Assembly: GCF_030718205.1 (NCBI RefSeq) | Contig: NZ_JAUZQF010000015.1 | Location: 1 to 64,000 of the forward strand | Direction: 5' to 3' | Source: Nonomuraea turcica | GTDB lineage: Bacteria > Actinomycetota > Actinomycetes > Streptosporangiales > Streptosporangiaceae | Length of the DNA stretch: 64,000 nt | Shown: piece by piece, positions 16,345 to 25,792 of the stretch | Position numbering within the stretch: the first letter of the stretch is position 1 | Layout of the letters: the number at the start of each line of letters is the position of its first letter | Position numbers and translations under genes: made by a program | The notes under the pieces: generated by a model | What the model was told of the DNA's origin: nothing | Database searches by the model: none | Seen by the model: only the letters and a program-made list of their open reading frames with translations

Positions 16345-18244
16345 CTCAACGCCTCCGGCGACATCGGCCTGACCACCGCGCCCACCCCTACGGGGCCATG
16401 GACCGACCACGGCGACGTGATCCCGGCCGCGCCCCAGGCCGCATGCCCGACCTTCACCATCGACCAGGCCCAGTTCACCGACGTCGACGGCGCCCATTAC
16501 CTCTACTGGGGGAGCTACGACACCCTCTGCGTGGCGAGGATGAACGCCGACGCCACCCGCGTCGAAGGCCCGGTGACGCAGGTGGCGAGGGGCCGCCGCA
16601 TGGAGGGCGGTTACGTCGTCCGCCGCGGCGGCTTCTACTACCTCTTCTACTCCGACGCCGGCTGCTGCGACGGCGCCTACAGCGGCTACCAGGTCAAGGT
16701 CGGCCGCGCCACCAGCCCGCTGGGCCCGTTCACGGACGACGAGGGCGTGGACCTGATGGCGCTGACCACCAAGGGCGCCATCGTCGCCGGCGCGAACGGC
16801 AACCGCTGGGCCGGCCCCGGCCACAGCGGCTTCCTGACCGACCTGTCCGGCCAGGACTGGCTGATCTACCACGCCATCTCCACCGCCGACCCCGACTTCC
16901 CGCCGATCGTCAACGGACCGTCGGGCCTGACCAAGCGCCCACTGCTGATCGACTGGCTGGACTGGATCGACGGCTGGCCGGTGGTCCGCGCCGGCGCCGG
17001 CCCGTCCGAGGGCCCCCAGCCCGCGCCGGCGGCCTCGTACGACGCGGGCGGCACGTTCGGCTGAGGGCTCGTTCGCCGGCTGGCAGCCCGGACCCGGCTG
17101 GTCGACCAAGACCGACGAGGACGCCCACGGCTACGCCTCCCACTCGGGCGGCCTGTCCTACGTGACGTCAAGGCAGAAGACCCCGGCCGCCAACGTCCGA
17201 GCCCAAGCCGACCTACGGGTCGCATCCGGCGCGGCCGGGCTCACGCTCGCCCACGTCAACCGCCTCAACCACGTGACGGCCTGGCTCGACCGCGACCAGG
17301 GCGCCCTGGTCAGCGACGTGGTGATCGGCGGCATCAGCCGCGGCCGCCAGGTGACGCCGCTGCCCGCCAGATTCGACCTCGGCACCTGGCACACGGTGGT
17401 GGCCGAGCTCCGCGGCCTCGACCTGACCGTACAGGTAAGCGGCGACAAGCTGGGCGACCCCGTGGCCGTGCAGACCCGCCACCTGCCGCCGGCCGCCGCC
17501 CGTCCGGGCGCGGTGGGCGCGGTCGCCTGCGGGACCGCCGACGCCGACAACGTCGGTGCCGCGAAGTTGTACACGCCGGTCACGTCACGCATCCCCGAAC
17601 CCGCGCCCGGCGCGCTGCTGCCCGAGTACAGCGATGAGTTCGACGGCACGGCGATCGATACGACCTGGCAGTGGGTCCGCGGCCCGGCGTCAGGCATCAC
17701 CGTCTCCGGCGGCGCATTGTCCTGGCCGACCCAGAACGCCGAACTGCACCGCACCACCAACACGGCGTCGGTGCTCCTGCGGGACGCGCCGGAAGGCGAC
17801 TACACGGTGGAGACGAAGCTCGACTTCGCGCCGACCCAGGGCAACCAGCAGGCCGGCCTCGTGCTGTACGAGAACGACGACCGCTACTTCAAGATGGCCC
17901 ACTCGGTGCTGCCGCTGGCCCGCGGCAATGGAGCCGTGCTGCAGGTGAGCGAGTTCCTGAAGGAGGGCGAACGGCCGACGACCACCCCACCGACCGCCGT
18001 CTTCAACGGGCCGATGTTCGACGGGCCGGCGGCTTCGACGATGTGGTTGCGGATGTCGTACCACTATGACGCGGCGAACAACGAGGTGGAGGTGCGCGCG
18101 GCGACCAGCCGGGACGGCTCGAAATGGGTCCACAACGGTGTGTGGACGCTTCCTGCGAAGAACCAGCTCAAGATCGGGCTCGTCTCTATGAACCGGTCGG
18201 GTGCCGTCGCCAAGTTCGACTACGTCCGGACTTTTCGCAGCTGA
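16345..18244 (+). pseudogene. 5'-truncated, frameshifted GH43-type secreted glycosidase
   Basis: The first frame (to the stop at 17064) reads as the C-terminal half of a GH43 five-bladed propeller: DQAQFTDVDGAHYLYWGSY, then the probable acid Glu in RMEGGYVVRRGGFYYLFYS. A one-base shift near 17060 moves to the frame ending at 18244. That frame continues GSFAGWQ and ends in two concanavalin-like modules of the kind trailing GH43 enzymes (LPEYSDEFDGTAIDTTWQW, GNQQAGLVLYENDDRYFK). Start codon, signal peptide and the first blades are missing, and TnpB element 1 begins about 190 bp upstream. The left limit of homology is uncertain. Confidence 0.72.
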
Positions 18245-18381
18245 TCCTCGAGATAGGAGCCCGCTTTCCGTTCGCCTCCACGCGTGAGCGCAGCAACAGC
18301 CGGAACACCGGCAACTGGTCGCTCTGCCCCATTTCTTCACAGCAGAACAGTGACGCTGGGGCAACCCTCAATGAGTTCTAC

Positions 18382-18516
18382 ATGAAGGATGGCGTCATCG
18401 TACGAGACGAGTTCACCAATAGATTCGGAGAACCGCCCGAGCATACTCTGTCAAGAGAAGATCTCTGCGGAGACCATAGATCTAAGAAGGTCATGGGTTT
18501 CTGTACCCGAGAATAG
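18382..18516 (+). other. short AT-richer open frame cut by the IS630 left end
   Basis: From ATG 18382 a 44-codon frame (MKDGVIVRDEFTNRFGEPP...) runs into the IS630 terminal repeat at about 18479 and stops in it. Its base composition is less GC-rich than neighbouring genes, like the lipoprotein gene beyond the element. It may be the start of a gene interrupted by the insertion; no family is recognised and no continuation was found on the far side. Confidence 0.22.
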
Positions 18517-19596
18517 AGAATAGCTCTCCGTGAGATTATGATTACATGGCGTTGAATGGTCGTCGGGCCACTTTCGACGAACGGCTGCAGGCCGTTCGTC
18601 TTCTGGAGCAAGGCGAGTCTCCCGATGATGTCGCTCGGATTCTGAATGTGTCCCGGCGGTCCCTGTTCGCCTGGCAACGGGATGACCGGGAGCATGGCGA
18701 AGACGGCTTGAGGACGAAGAAGACCCGCGGGCCAGACTCCAAACTCACCTTCGAGCAGATGTCCAGCCTGTATGCGCTGCTGGTGGGCTGCGACCCGCGC
18801 CAGTTGAGCTTCGGGCTGGCGCTGTGGACCCGCAAGATCATCCAGAAACTGATCTGGCGGCGCTTTGGAGTCAGGCTGAGCATCGCAAGCGTCGGGCGCG
18901 TGCTCCACAAGCTCGGGATGTCGCCGCAGAAACCGCCGTACAAGGCCTACCAGCAAAATCCCCAATTGGTTGCCGATGGAAGGCCGAGGAATACCCGAAG
19001 ATCGTCGAGGAGGCGAAGGAAGCCGATGCGATCATCTACTTCGCTGATGAGGCGGCCATCGGCACGCACTACCACGCCGGGACGACATGGGCGCCGGTTG
19101 GTCAGACTCCGGTTGTTGAGCACACTGGGGCCAGAAGGTCGGCGTTCATGGTGTCGGCCGTCAACCGGCAAGGGGCGCTCCGGTTTCAGCTGTTCGAGGA
19201 GAGCATCAAGGCGCCCGACTTCAAAGCATTCTGTAAACGACTGATGTCAGATAGTGATGGGCATCCCGTCTACCTCATCCTCGACAACAGCCGTGTTCCA
19301 CCGGGCCAAGCTCCTCAAAAGTTCGCCAACGATAGCAACGGCATGCTGAAACTCTTCTTCCTGCCCGCCTACTCGCCCGAACTCAACCCCGACGAGTGGG
19401 TCTGGAAAAACGTCAAAGACCACCATGTCGGCCGCGCTGCCGTCGACGGTATCCAGCAGATGAAAGCGCTCATGCTTTCCTCGCTGCGGCGCCTGCAGAA
19501 GATGCCTGCGCTCGTCAGAGTTTCTTCCGAGACCCCGCCCTCGCTTACATCGCCGCAGCTCATCGATAGTGCAGAAACCCGCGAGCGGGTTAGATC
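18479..19596 (+). mobile_element. IS630-family insertion sequence (decayed)
   Basis: Imperfect terminal inverted repeats bound a single transposase gene. The left repeat at 18479-18507 and the reverse complement of 19568-19596 share GATCTAA, a matching G-N-TC, and GGGTTTCTG-N-AC at the same spacings. Total length is about 1.1 kb, normal for IS630. The encoded transposase is frameshifted, so the copy is dead unless complemented. Confidence 0.65.
18546..19569 (+). pseudogene. IS630-family transposase with several frameshifts
   Basis: The N-terminus (ATG 18546) has the helix-turn-helix of IS630 transposases (RLLEQGESPDDVARILNVSRRSL). Near 18970 one base is lost and the frame moves to one with the DDE catalytic core: IIYFADEAAIG, YLILDN and SPELNPDEWVWK. 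At 19290-19320 one inserted and one deleted base offset each other, garbling about ten residues after LILDNSRV. A final deletion near 19513 shifts off the expected LVRGFFRDPALAYIAA ending, which would stop at 19569. At least three unrepaired or paired indels make it non-functional. Confidence 0.8.
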
Positions 19597-19624
19597 ATGA
19601 TCGTGAAAGATCCGGGCTGACGCA

Positions 19625-20086
19625 TCAATCATACGAACGCCGCTTATTCACTTTAACCAGGATAAAAGTTTTTGGTATGGTCGCTGCGCTCTCAAGTGCT
19701 TTGAAAGTGTTGGGATAACGCTGAAGATCGAACGGCAGAAAAGAGGATACGGTCAACTGTCCATTCCACTTATCGGATTCCATCGATATCAACGACAAAT
19801 TCTCGGCGGCTACCTTCCATCCTTTACTGCGGAGTAAATTTACAGCTCTATCACGTGCCCCCTTACCGCTCTCGCCTCCGACATCCATGACAAACATATT
19901 GGAGATCTCGATCGCGCCTGCATAGGCGACCTCGCGGCTTGCCCTCTCTTTGACTTTTCCGATACTGCCTACTTCTTCGAGCGCGGCAGGGTCCACTTGA
20001 TAAACAGTCGGAGGAAGCAGCCCGCAGGCAGAGGCAGATACAACTGATCCGATAAATGCGATAGCGAGCCTTGATTTTCGACTCAT
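19625..20086 (-). CDS. small hypothetical lipoprotein
   Basis: A 153-residue exported protein with a Lys/Arg-rich start, hydrophobic core and lipobox SASAC (Cys at 21). The mature part has no family I recognise; it contains AGAIEISNMFVMDVGG and ends KTFILVKVNKRRSYD. Codon use is AT-richer than the surrounding genes. It lies beside the IS630 element and transposase debris, which suggests acquired or relict DNA. Start ATG 20086 fits the signal peptide. Confidence 0.6.
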   Translation of the reverse strand: MSRKSRLAIAFIGSVVSASACGLLPPTVYQVDPAALEEVGSIGKVKERASREVAYAGAIEISNMFVMDVGGESGKGARDRAVNLLRSKGWKVAAENLSLISMESDKWNGQLTVSSFLPFDLQRYPNTFKALESAATIPKTFILVKVNKRRSYD

Positions 20087-20169
20087 GATCCATACCTCTC
20101 CACTCGGACGCTCACAAGATTCTACGCCTAATTGCTCTCATCCGCTCCTGCTTACTGCCAGATCAGGGC

Positions 20170-20430
20170 TCAGGTTTCCTCGGCGGGTGAAACGAGTCGC
20201 GAGCCAATCGAGGCGAACAGGTAGTTGAGGACAACCATGTAAGAAAGTGCACGGGGCTGACGATGGCGATCCAGGCCCAGGCGTAGAGGCGTTCGCCCTT
20301 GGTGCCGTCCCCAGCCGAATGGACGGTCCAGGCGCGCTTGGGCTCGCAGTGCCGGGCGACGGCCTGGGCACAAAAGGTGGTGCCGCCGTCCAAGGTGTGG
20401 ACGAAGGTCGAGCACACACGCATCACGTAG
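20170..20430 (-). pseudogene. remnant of an IS701-like transposase
   Basis: A minus-strand stretch encodes RAWTVHSAGDGTKGERLYAWAWIAI, closely matching the conserved WxxxSAGxGAKGxRLYDWAWI block of IS701-family transposases. A partial and out-of-frame WLL-type continuation follows. Nothing of the preceding catalytic region or the downstream RW...E motif is intact. It is a decayed fragment. Confidence 0.5.
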
Positions 20431-20691
20431 GCCGGCTACGAGTGCGCTTCGCAGAAGGTGCGCAACTTGGTGCATGAACTGTCCACCTCGCTCAGCCTTC
20501 TCCGTGGAGGTACGGCGAAGCAGCGCCACCATCGCAGCGCGTTCCCTGACGTCCCACCGGCCCACAACCACAGCGGAGTGTCCCGACCGGTGCCACATCA
20601 CGTCAGACATCGAACACATGTGCCGGTCAATGTGTGACCTGTTTTCGCCTGTGCGGTATCGCCCAGCGGCGCTGTCCTCCGACGTGGACGC

Positions 20692-20982
20692 TCACCGAGT
20701 CTCCAGGGTCGCGGCATTCAGGCGGAGTTGCTTGGCCCGGCGGCGGAGGTTGTCTGCGGTGGCGAGGCATGAATCCTCGAGCTCGCCCATTTCGCGGCGG
20801 AGCCGTATGGCATGCGCGAGATACCGCTCCACCGACGGGCCCTTCCAGAAGGGATCGAACTGCCCTTGCTGCGAGGGGATGCCGTCGAAGGCGTCGGCCA
20901 GGCCTTTGGCGTATCTGGTGAACGCGGAGGCGAGTGCCTCCTTCGCGGCGGCTTCCCTGAGTAGCTGCTGTTTGGTCGTCAC
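20692..20982 (-). CDS. WXG100-like small protein
   Basis: A 96-residue, largely helical protein. It has two amphipathic helices flanking DPFWKGPSVERY, which supplies the W-x-G turn expected of WXG100/ESAT-6-like proteins. The GTG start at 20982 overlaps the stop of the larger upstream gene (GTGA), indicating co-expression. Such pairs are typical substrates or partners for type VII secretion. No EccC, EccD or mycosin gene is nearby, so export machinery would have to be encoded elsewhere. Assignment rests on length, helicity and the W-x-G turn only. Confidence 0.6.
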   Translation of the reverse strand: MTTKQQLLREAAAKEALASAFTRYAKGLADAFDGIPSQQGQFDPFWKGPSVERYLAHAIRLRREMGELEDSCLATADNLRRRAKQLRLNAATLETR

Positions 20983-22013
20983 GGCCGGGCACTCCCTGTC
21001 TTCAGCGCCTCGATGCCGGGCAGCTCGGTGTTGCTGCGGATGACGGTGAACCAGGCCCGCTCGCGCAATCCGTCCGCCCCCGCGCCCGGCTTCAGCGCGT
21101 TGTGCAGCGCGTCTGCCAGGGTCGGCTCGTAGGCGGGGTTGCCGGTGCCGGCGGCCAGCAGGACGCCGGACTCCTTCGGGTGCTCGGCCAGCAGTTGCTG
21201 GAACGCGTCCGGGTTGGCCGTGTACGCCTTGGCGAGGTTGTGGAGGTTCCAGTCCGGGGCCGTGGGTTCGGCGTCCGGCGGGCGGTTCAGGAGGTCGATG
21301 GCCGCCCGATTGAGGAACGTGCCGGATTGGCCGGCCAGCGCGACCAGTGTCGTCAGGACGTCCGCTGGGGCGGTCGCCACCATGTCGTACCATTCGCCGC
21401 CGAGCCGCCCGGTGCGCTCGGCGCTGGCGAAGGCGGCGGCCAGCTGCCCTGGGGTGGAGGCGGCCGCTCGTTCGAGCGCTTCGGGCTGGAGTCCTCGGTG
21501 TTGACCGGCGGCCTGGGTGTCGATCCACTCGCGGAGGAGTTTCACGAACGCCTCGGGGCCGCCGAGCCCGGCCAGCAGCGCGGCCGCGTAGGCCGGGTCG
21601 ACGACCTTGCCCTTGAGTGGGCCGGCGGCCTTCCTGAGCCAGTTGTCGCCGGGCAGGTAACGGTCGTGGTTCTGAAACGTCTCAACGACCTCGTTCGCGT
21701 CGTTCACGGCGGCCGACACGGCCTCGGTCTCGCTGCCGAACGGGAAGGTCCCGGTGAGCATGCCCTTCTCACGTACCGATACCAGCTGCTCGATGGTGTC
21801 GATGCGCCATTTCAGGTCCCGCTGCGACTCGTCGTAGAAGGCCCAGGTGCGGTGCATGGCCGCCGTACCCTGGCGGCCGGCCCAGTCCTCGCCCGCCTCG
21901 GCGATGGCGGCGTCGAGCCCTGGCCGGGTCCCGGTCAGGGCCTGTTTTCCCGCCTCCATGCGGCGGATCAGCTCATGTGCGCCTCGGGGGTCGATCCCCA
22001 CGAACTCCCCCAT
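20979..22013 (-). CDS. large protein with WXG-type N-terminus
   Basis: A 344-residue protein whose first 100 residues look like a WXG helical hairpin (ARRMEAGKQAL-type helix, then EDWAGRQGTAAMHRTWAFYDESQRDLKWRID). The remainder is an Ala/Leu-rich helical region with NPPDAEP and a DAFQQLLAEHPKESGVLLAAGTGNPAYEP segment of unknown function. No toxin signature or immunity-like neighbour is evident. It is first of a two-gene unit with the 96-residue WXG-like protein. A role as secreted substrate or scaffold is inferred. Confidence 0.6.
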   Translation of the reverse strand: MGEFVGIDPRGAHELIRRMEAGKQALTGTRPGLDAAIAEAGEDWAGRQGTAAMHRTWAFYDESQRDLKWRIDTIEQLVSVREKGMLTGTFPFGSETEAVSAAVNDANEVVETFQNHDRYLPGDNWLRKAAGPLKGKVVDPAYAAALLAGLGGPEAFVKLLREWIDTQAAGQHRGLQPEALERAAASTPGQLAAAFASAERTGRLGGEWYDMVATAPADVLTTLVALAGQSGTFLNRAAIDLLNRPPDAEPTAPDWNLHNLAKAYTANPDAFQQLLAEHPKESGVLLAAGTGNPAYEPTLADALHNALKPGAGADGLRERAWFTVIRSNTELPGIEALKTGSARP

Positions 22014-22332
22014 GAACCCTCCCAGAGGGTGTGGTTACCGGGCGGAAGTCAAGCACACCGGGCGGTGGGGGTTGACGCGTTTGGCATTCCCATAAGCAAC
22101 CGGAATCACGCGGGAGTCGAGAGCCCCGCATCCTCGGTGAGATCGATCACCGCAGCCGTCACCACAAACGGGCCCTTGATCGGCGGCGAGGAACGCGTTC
22201 AACTGCCGCCTGCCGTTCATCGAGGGTACGAGCGGCACCTGAGCCGCCGGCCGCAGGGAGAGCTTGACGGTGACCGCCGACCATATGCTAACGTTTCGGA
22301 ATTGAATAGTGGCCGAGCGTCATGGCGGCAGT
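22014..22332 (+). other. divergent intergenic region with a candidate araC-type promoter
   Basis: This 319-bp gap separates the WXG-type operon (minus) from the AraC regulator (plus). On the plus strand TTGACG at about 22264 is followed 17 bp later by GCTAAC, a weak promoter about 45 bp before ATG 22333. No convincing RNA or coding signal was seen in the rest. Confidence 0.3.
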
Positions 22333-23334
22333 ATGGCGAATTCAGCTGCCACGGCAGTTCCATCACTGCCTTGGAGATTCAGCACCCGCACACTTGACCC
22401 TGACGAGGCCAGCGAGCAGGGCGCCCAGACGTACTATCCGCTTCGTATGAGTGTCCTTCGCGGCGCCGAACAATTCATGATGTCGATCGACGCCATGCAG
22501 CTCGGGCCGATCCTGGTGGGAGACTGCCAGTTCAACGCCGACATCAAGATGGACTTCGCCGAGCTTCGCAAGTTTTATCACTTCAACATTCCGCTGTCGG
22601 GCTACCTGAGCTCCAGGAATTTGGGGAATGAGGTCACGGCAACCCCGCAGCGCGCTGTGTTGTATGGGCCGACCGGGGATGTGCAGCTGAGTCGATGGAG
22701 CGCCGGTAGCCGCATCCTGTGCGTCAAGATCAGGCGCGAGGCGCTGGAGGCGGAACTGGAGCGCCTCCTGCAAAGGCCCGTTCGCTCACCGATCAACCTC
22801 GCCCCTTCGATGGACCTGACCCATGGCTACGGGCGAATTCTGCGGGAGCTGGTGTGCATGCTCGCCGGGCAGATCGGGATCGAGGACCCCCTGACGAGGC
22901 AGGAGATCATCGGCGCGCCCCTATGGCACGGCATGCTCTCCCACCTGCTGGCAGCAGCAGATCACAACTACCGGGAGGAACTCCTCAGCCCCGGGCCGCC
23001 ATCCCGGCCTCCGGCGGTCAAGCGAGTCATCGAAGCGATGCGGGCATCACCGGCGACTCCGTTCACCGCGGCAGCGCTCGCCGACATCGCAGGTGTCAGC
23101 ATCCGCAGCCTCCAAGCGGCATTCCAGACCCACGTTGACATGTCACCGATGGCATACCTGCGGAGCGTACGCCTGGAGCGCGTACACGCGGAACTTGTCG
23201 CTTCCGAGCCGTCCTATACCAGCGTCACCGACGTAGCACACCGGTGGGGATTCCCTCATTTGGGGCGATTCGCCACCGCCTACCGCCAGAAATATGGAGC
23301 CCACCCTTCCGAAACTCTGCGATCGGCCAGATAG
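22333..23334 (+). CDS. AraC-family transcriptional regulator
   Basis: A 333-residue regulator. The N-terminal half is the AraC-binding-like cupin (about 30-200, DFAELRKFYHFNIPLSGYL). The C-terminal 100 residues hold two helix-turn-helices: TAAALADIAGVSIRSLQAAFQ, and SVTDVAHRWGFPHLGRFATAYRQKYGAHPSE, the AraC signature. Relatives regulate aromatic or alkane catabolism, but no such pathway flanks it, so the target is unknown. ATG 22333 is chosen over GTG 22309, which only adds eight residues lacking conservation. Confidence 0.85.
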   Translation: MANSAATAVPSLPWRFSTRTLDPDEASEQGAQTYYPLRMSVLRGAEQFMMSIDAMQLGPILVGDCQFNADIKMDFAELRKFYHFNIPLSGYLSSRNLGNEVTATPQRAVLYGPTGDVQLSRWSAGSRILCVKIRREALEAELERLLQRPVRSPINLAPSMDLTHGYGRILRELVCMLAGQIGIEDPLTRQEIIGAPLWHGMLSHLLAAADHNYREELLSPGPPSRPPAVKRVIEAMRASPATPFTAAALADIAGVSIRSLQAAFQTHVDMSPMAYLRSVRLERVHAELVASEPSYTSVTDVAHRWGFPHLGRFATAYRQKYGAHPSETLRSAR

Positions 23335-23548
23335 GAGAGAGGGCGCGCTGGGACGTCACCGCGCTGCCGTACGGCCACGCGGAGGTTCACGTTGAGGCTG
23401 CTCTCCCGTGAGCCGCATCGTTCCGCTCTACTGCCTGCGCAAACCGGCCATTCTCCGCGCAAATCGGATCGCGGGCCGCAGGGTGCCGACCTTATCTTCG
23501 TAACGAACGACTAGCAGGCGCTTTGCGCCCCGAAGGGCAGCGTGATCA

Positions 23549-23830
23549 ATGAGACACGTTGTGGCGGCCGTAAGCGCGGTCGCGGTGATCTTCTTTGCCA
23601 CTGCGGGATGCGACTCTTCCGACGATCCAGATTCGGGATCCAGCGACACCTCGCACTATCAGCCAAAAAATCCTGATATGCCGGATCTCTCAGGCGAACA
23701 GGGCGAAGACGCCAGCGGGAAAAGGGCCAGGGACATCGACGGTGAAAACGACCAGCACGACACCTGCGACATCAATGATCCGGCGTCGCCGTGCGGAGGG
23801 GCCGGCGACCCGCCTGGAGAGACCGAGTGA
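23549..23830 (+). CDS. small acidic lipoprotein
   Basis: A 93-residue protein with signal peptide and lipobox ATAGC (Cys at 21). The mature part is very acidic and probably disordered (DSSDDPDSGSSDTSHYQ...), ending with two Cys near DTCDINDPASPCGG. Its GAG-TGA end overlaps the GTG of the next membrane-protein gene, so the two are translated together and may act together at the membrane. No family recognised. Confidence 0.6.
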   Translation: MRHVVAAVSAVAVIFFATAGCDSSDDPDSGSSDTSHYQPKNPDMPDLSGEQGEDASGKRARDIDGENDQHDTCDINDPASPCGGAGDPPGETE

Positions 23831-24750
23831 GATCTGCTGATCAAGTAGACGAGAGCACCCATTCCTTTCCGAGCGCAGCGGGCATTGTCGCGGCCAACGG
23901 GCTTGTCATCACGGCGGTGACCATCTATATGGGCTGGTCCTACTCGGAGGCATTCTTCGCCTACTTCAGCCTCTCGCCGCTCGATCTCGGTCTGACACCC
24001 ATGGAATACGGCCTCCGGGGAGTTGGGGTGGCCGGCCAGGATCTGCTAGTGATCCTGGTCCTGACCCTGCTCGTAGCGGTGTGGATCCAGCGTGCCAGGC
24101 CACATGTACGCGATTCGGAGACCTCCCTCTCGGCGAACTCTCGGATCGTGAGGGCCAAGGAGGCCGTGGTTCGCGCTTCCGGCGCGGCCAGTGGCGCTGT
24201 TCACCGTGTGCGCGAAGGTATCGCCCGGCATCGCACCGGCACAGGGCTCGGCGCGCTGGTACTCGGCTACGGCGTTGGGGCTCCCGGCGACCCGACCCCG
24301 GTCCGTACCTATGCGACGCTCGGCCTTGTCATGGTCGGCGTGCTGCTGGTCACCGCCCCGGACGGCAGGGGGCGGGTGGCGTGGATACGGCCCTTGGCCG
24401 TGGCCATCGCGTTCCTGTCTGCGATCTGGGCGATCGGCCTGTACGCGGAGAATGAGGGACACGCCCGAGCTCGGAAGCTCGCCGCAAATCTCGAGAAGAG
24501 AACAGGCGCCACGGTCTACAGCCAGAAGCGGCTCGGCCAGCTCGACGACTGCGGGATCCGCGCCAAGGAAACCGGCAAGTGGTATGGGTACCCGAACCTG
24601 CACGAGATCGTCGATCGTGCCGGGACGCACTATCTGGTGCGGTCGGGCTGGATTCGCGGCGACTGTGTCATCGCGATCACGATTCCCGATGACGGCTCCA
24701 TCATGGTGAGCCGCAAGTGGATTCCCCCTGTCCCGTCTCATAGAAGGTGA
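23827..24750 (+). CDS. hypothetical multi-pass membrane protein
   Basis: A 307-residue protein with about four hydrophobic segments: near residues 18-40 (GIVAANGLVITAVTIYMGW), 68-88 (DLLVILVLTLLVAVWI), 160-180, and 190-210. A C-terminal soluble domain contains KRTGATVYSQKRLGQLDDCG and ends KWIPPVPSHRR. The GTG start at 23827 overlaps the lipoprotein stop; the longer frame from 23791 would overlap that gene by 40 bp. Function unknown. Confidence 0.55.
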   Translation: MRSADQVDESTHSFPSAAGIVAANGLVITAVTIYMGWSYSEAFFAYFSLSPLDLGLTPMEYGLRGVGVAGQDLLVILVLTLLVAVWIQRARPHVRDSETSLSANSRIVRAKEAVVRASGAASGAVHRVREGIARHRTGTGLGALVLGYGVGAPGDPTPVRTYATLGLVMVGVLLVTAPDGRGRVAWIRPLAVAIAFLSAIWAIGLYAENEGHARARKLAANLEKRTGATVYSQKRLGQLDDCGIRAKETGKWYGYPNLHEIVDRAGTHYLVRSGWIRGDCVIAITIPDDGSIMVSRKWIPPVPSHRR

Positions 24751-24900
24751 GGCAGCCGCCGGCGAGGTCGAAGTCGGCACGGCCGGGGACGTCGGCCGGC
24801 GGTGCTCCTACAGCCGCGCAAACAGCGTGCAAGCACCAGGCAAGCGCTCTGCCGTTTCCTGATCACCGTACGAACAGGCCCGGTGAGAAGGAACACGCTG

Positions 24901-25773
24901 ATGACGCGTAAAGGAATGCTGCTCCCGATTGGAGTGGCCGTGGAAGTGATCGGCGGCCTCGTGCTGGCGGCCGGAGTCACCGGGATGCTGATGTGGCCGA
25001 TGCCCGGCTGGGCGACCATCGCCTTCCCCGTCGGCATGACGCTGTCGATAGCCGCGAGCTTCATGATCGTGCTCGGCCTGACCCGTCGCGCGATGCGCTC
25101 GGCCATGTCGGCCGTCGGTGGAGACGCGCAGCCGAGCAGATCCGGCGGGCTGTTCGGGATGATCAAAGACATGGCCGGCGGCAACCATGACCTCCGGGGC
25201 AACGGCATGCCGGCCGGCGCCGCCATTCTCTCGATGCGCGACACGGGCGTGACGATCAACGACGAGCCCATGGTCGCATTCGACCTCGAGGTACGCCCCG
25301 AGAGCGGGGACGCGTACCGCGTCGCCCATCGCCAGCCGATTCCGCGCCTCCTCGTGGGCGCCGTCCTCCCCGGCGCCCACCTCTCCGTCTACGTCGACCC
25401 GCAGGACCGCGGCCGCCTCCTCATCGACTGGGAGCGCGCCCCGAGGTGGAACTCCCCGTCGGCTGGGGAGCACGTGTCGGCGGCCGACATTCTCGCTCGG
25501 GGCGTGCCCGCCATGGTCACGGTTCTCGGCACGTTCTCGACGAACGGCATGACGGCCGACAACGGCGACCCCATCCTGGGCCTCGTCCTCCGCGTGAGCG
25601 GCCCGAACGGCTCGTACGAGGCACGCCTCGCCCACCGGGTGCCGCCGCAGTATCTGGCCCTCATCTTCCCCGACACCCGGCTCCCCGCGAAGATCGCCCC
25701 GGAGGACCCCCAGAAGGTGGCCATCGACTGGGATCAGGTCCAAGCCACCCCCGAGTCCCAGCGAAGCCTCTGA
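24901..25773 (+). CDS. hypothetical membrane-anchored protein with duplicated beta domain
   Basis: A 290-residue protein. Two membrane helices near the N-terminus (VAVEVIGGLVLAAGVTGML and MTLSIAASFMIVLGL) are followed by two similar soluble modules: GAAILSMRDTGVTINDEPMVAFDLEV...YVDPQDRGRLLIDWE and AMVTVLGTFSTNGMTADNGDPILGLVLRV...KIAPEDPQKVAIDWD. The repeat DP-x3-x4-IDW suggests an internal duplication of a short beta fold. A GAAGGA site precedes ATG 24901. Function unknown. Confidence 0.65.
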   Translation: MTRKGMLLPIGVAVEVIGGLVLAAGVTGMLMWPMPGWATIAFPVGMTLSIAASFMIVLGLTRRAMRSAMSAVGGDAQPSRSGGLFGMIKDMAGGNHDLRGNGMPAGAAILSMRDTGVTINDEPMVAFDLEVRPESGDAYRVAHRQPIPRLLVGAVLPGAHLSVYVDPQDRGRLLIDWERAPRWNSPSAGEHVSAADILARGVPAMVTVLGTFSTNGMTADNGDPILGLVLRVSGPNGSYEARLAHRVPPQYLALIFPDTRLPAKIAPEDPQKVAIDWDQVQATPESQRSL

Positions 25774-25792
25774 AAGCTTGCGGGACGCCGGG

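Noticed and set aside
22035..22290. Plus-strand reading AAVTTNGPLIGGEERVQLPP as a gene relic
   Set aside because: Too short and with no family resemblance; it lies in the AraC promoter region.
23428..23649. Minus-strand frame with LLVVRYED, reminiscent of a sulfotransferase piece
   Set aside because: Only about ten residues look familiar, and it overlaps the leader and signal peptide of the plus-strand lipoprotein gene.
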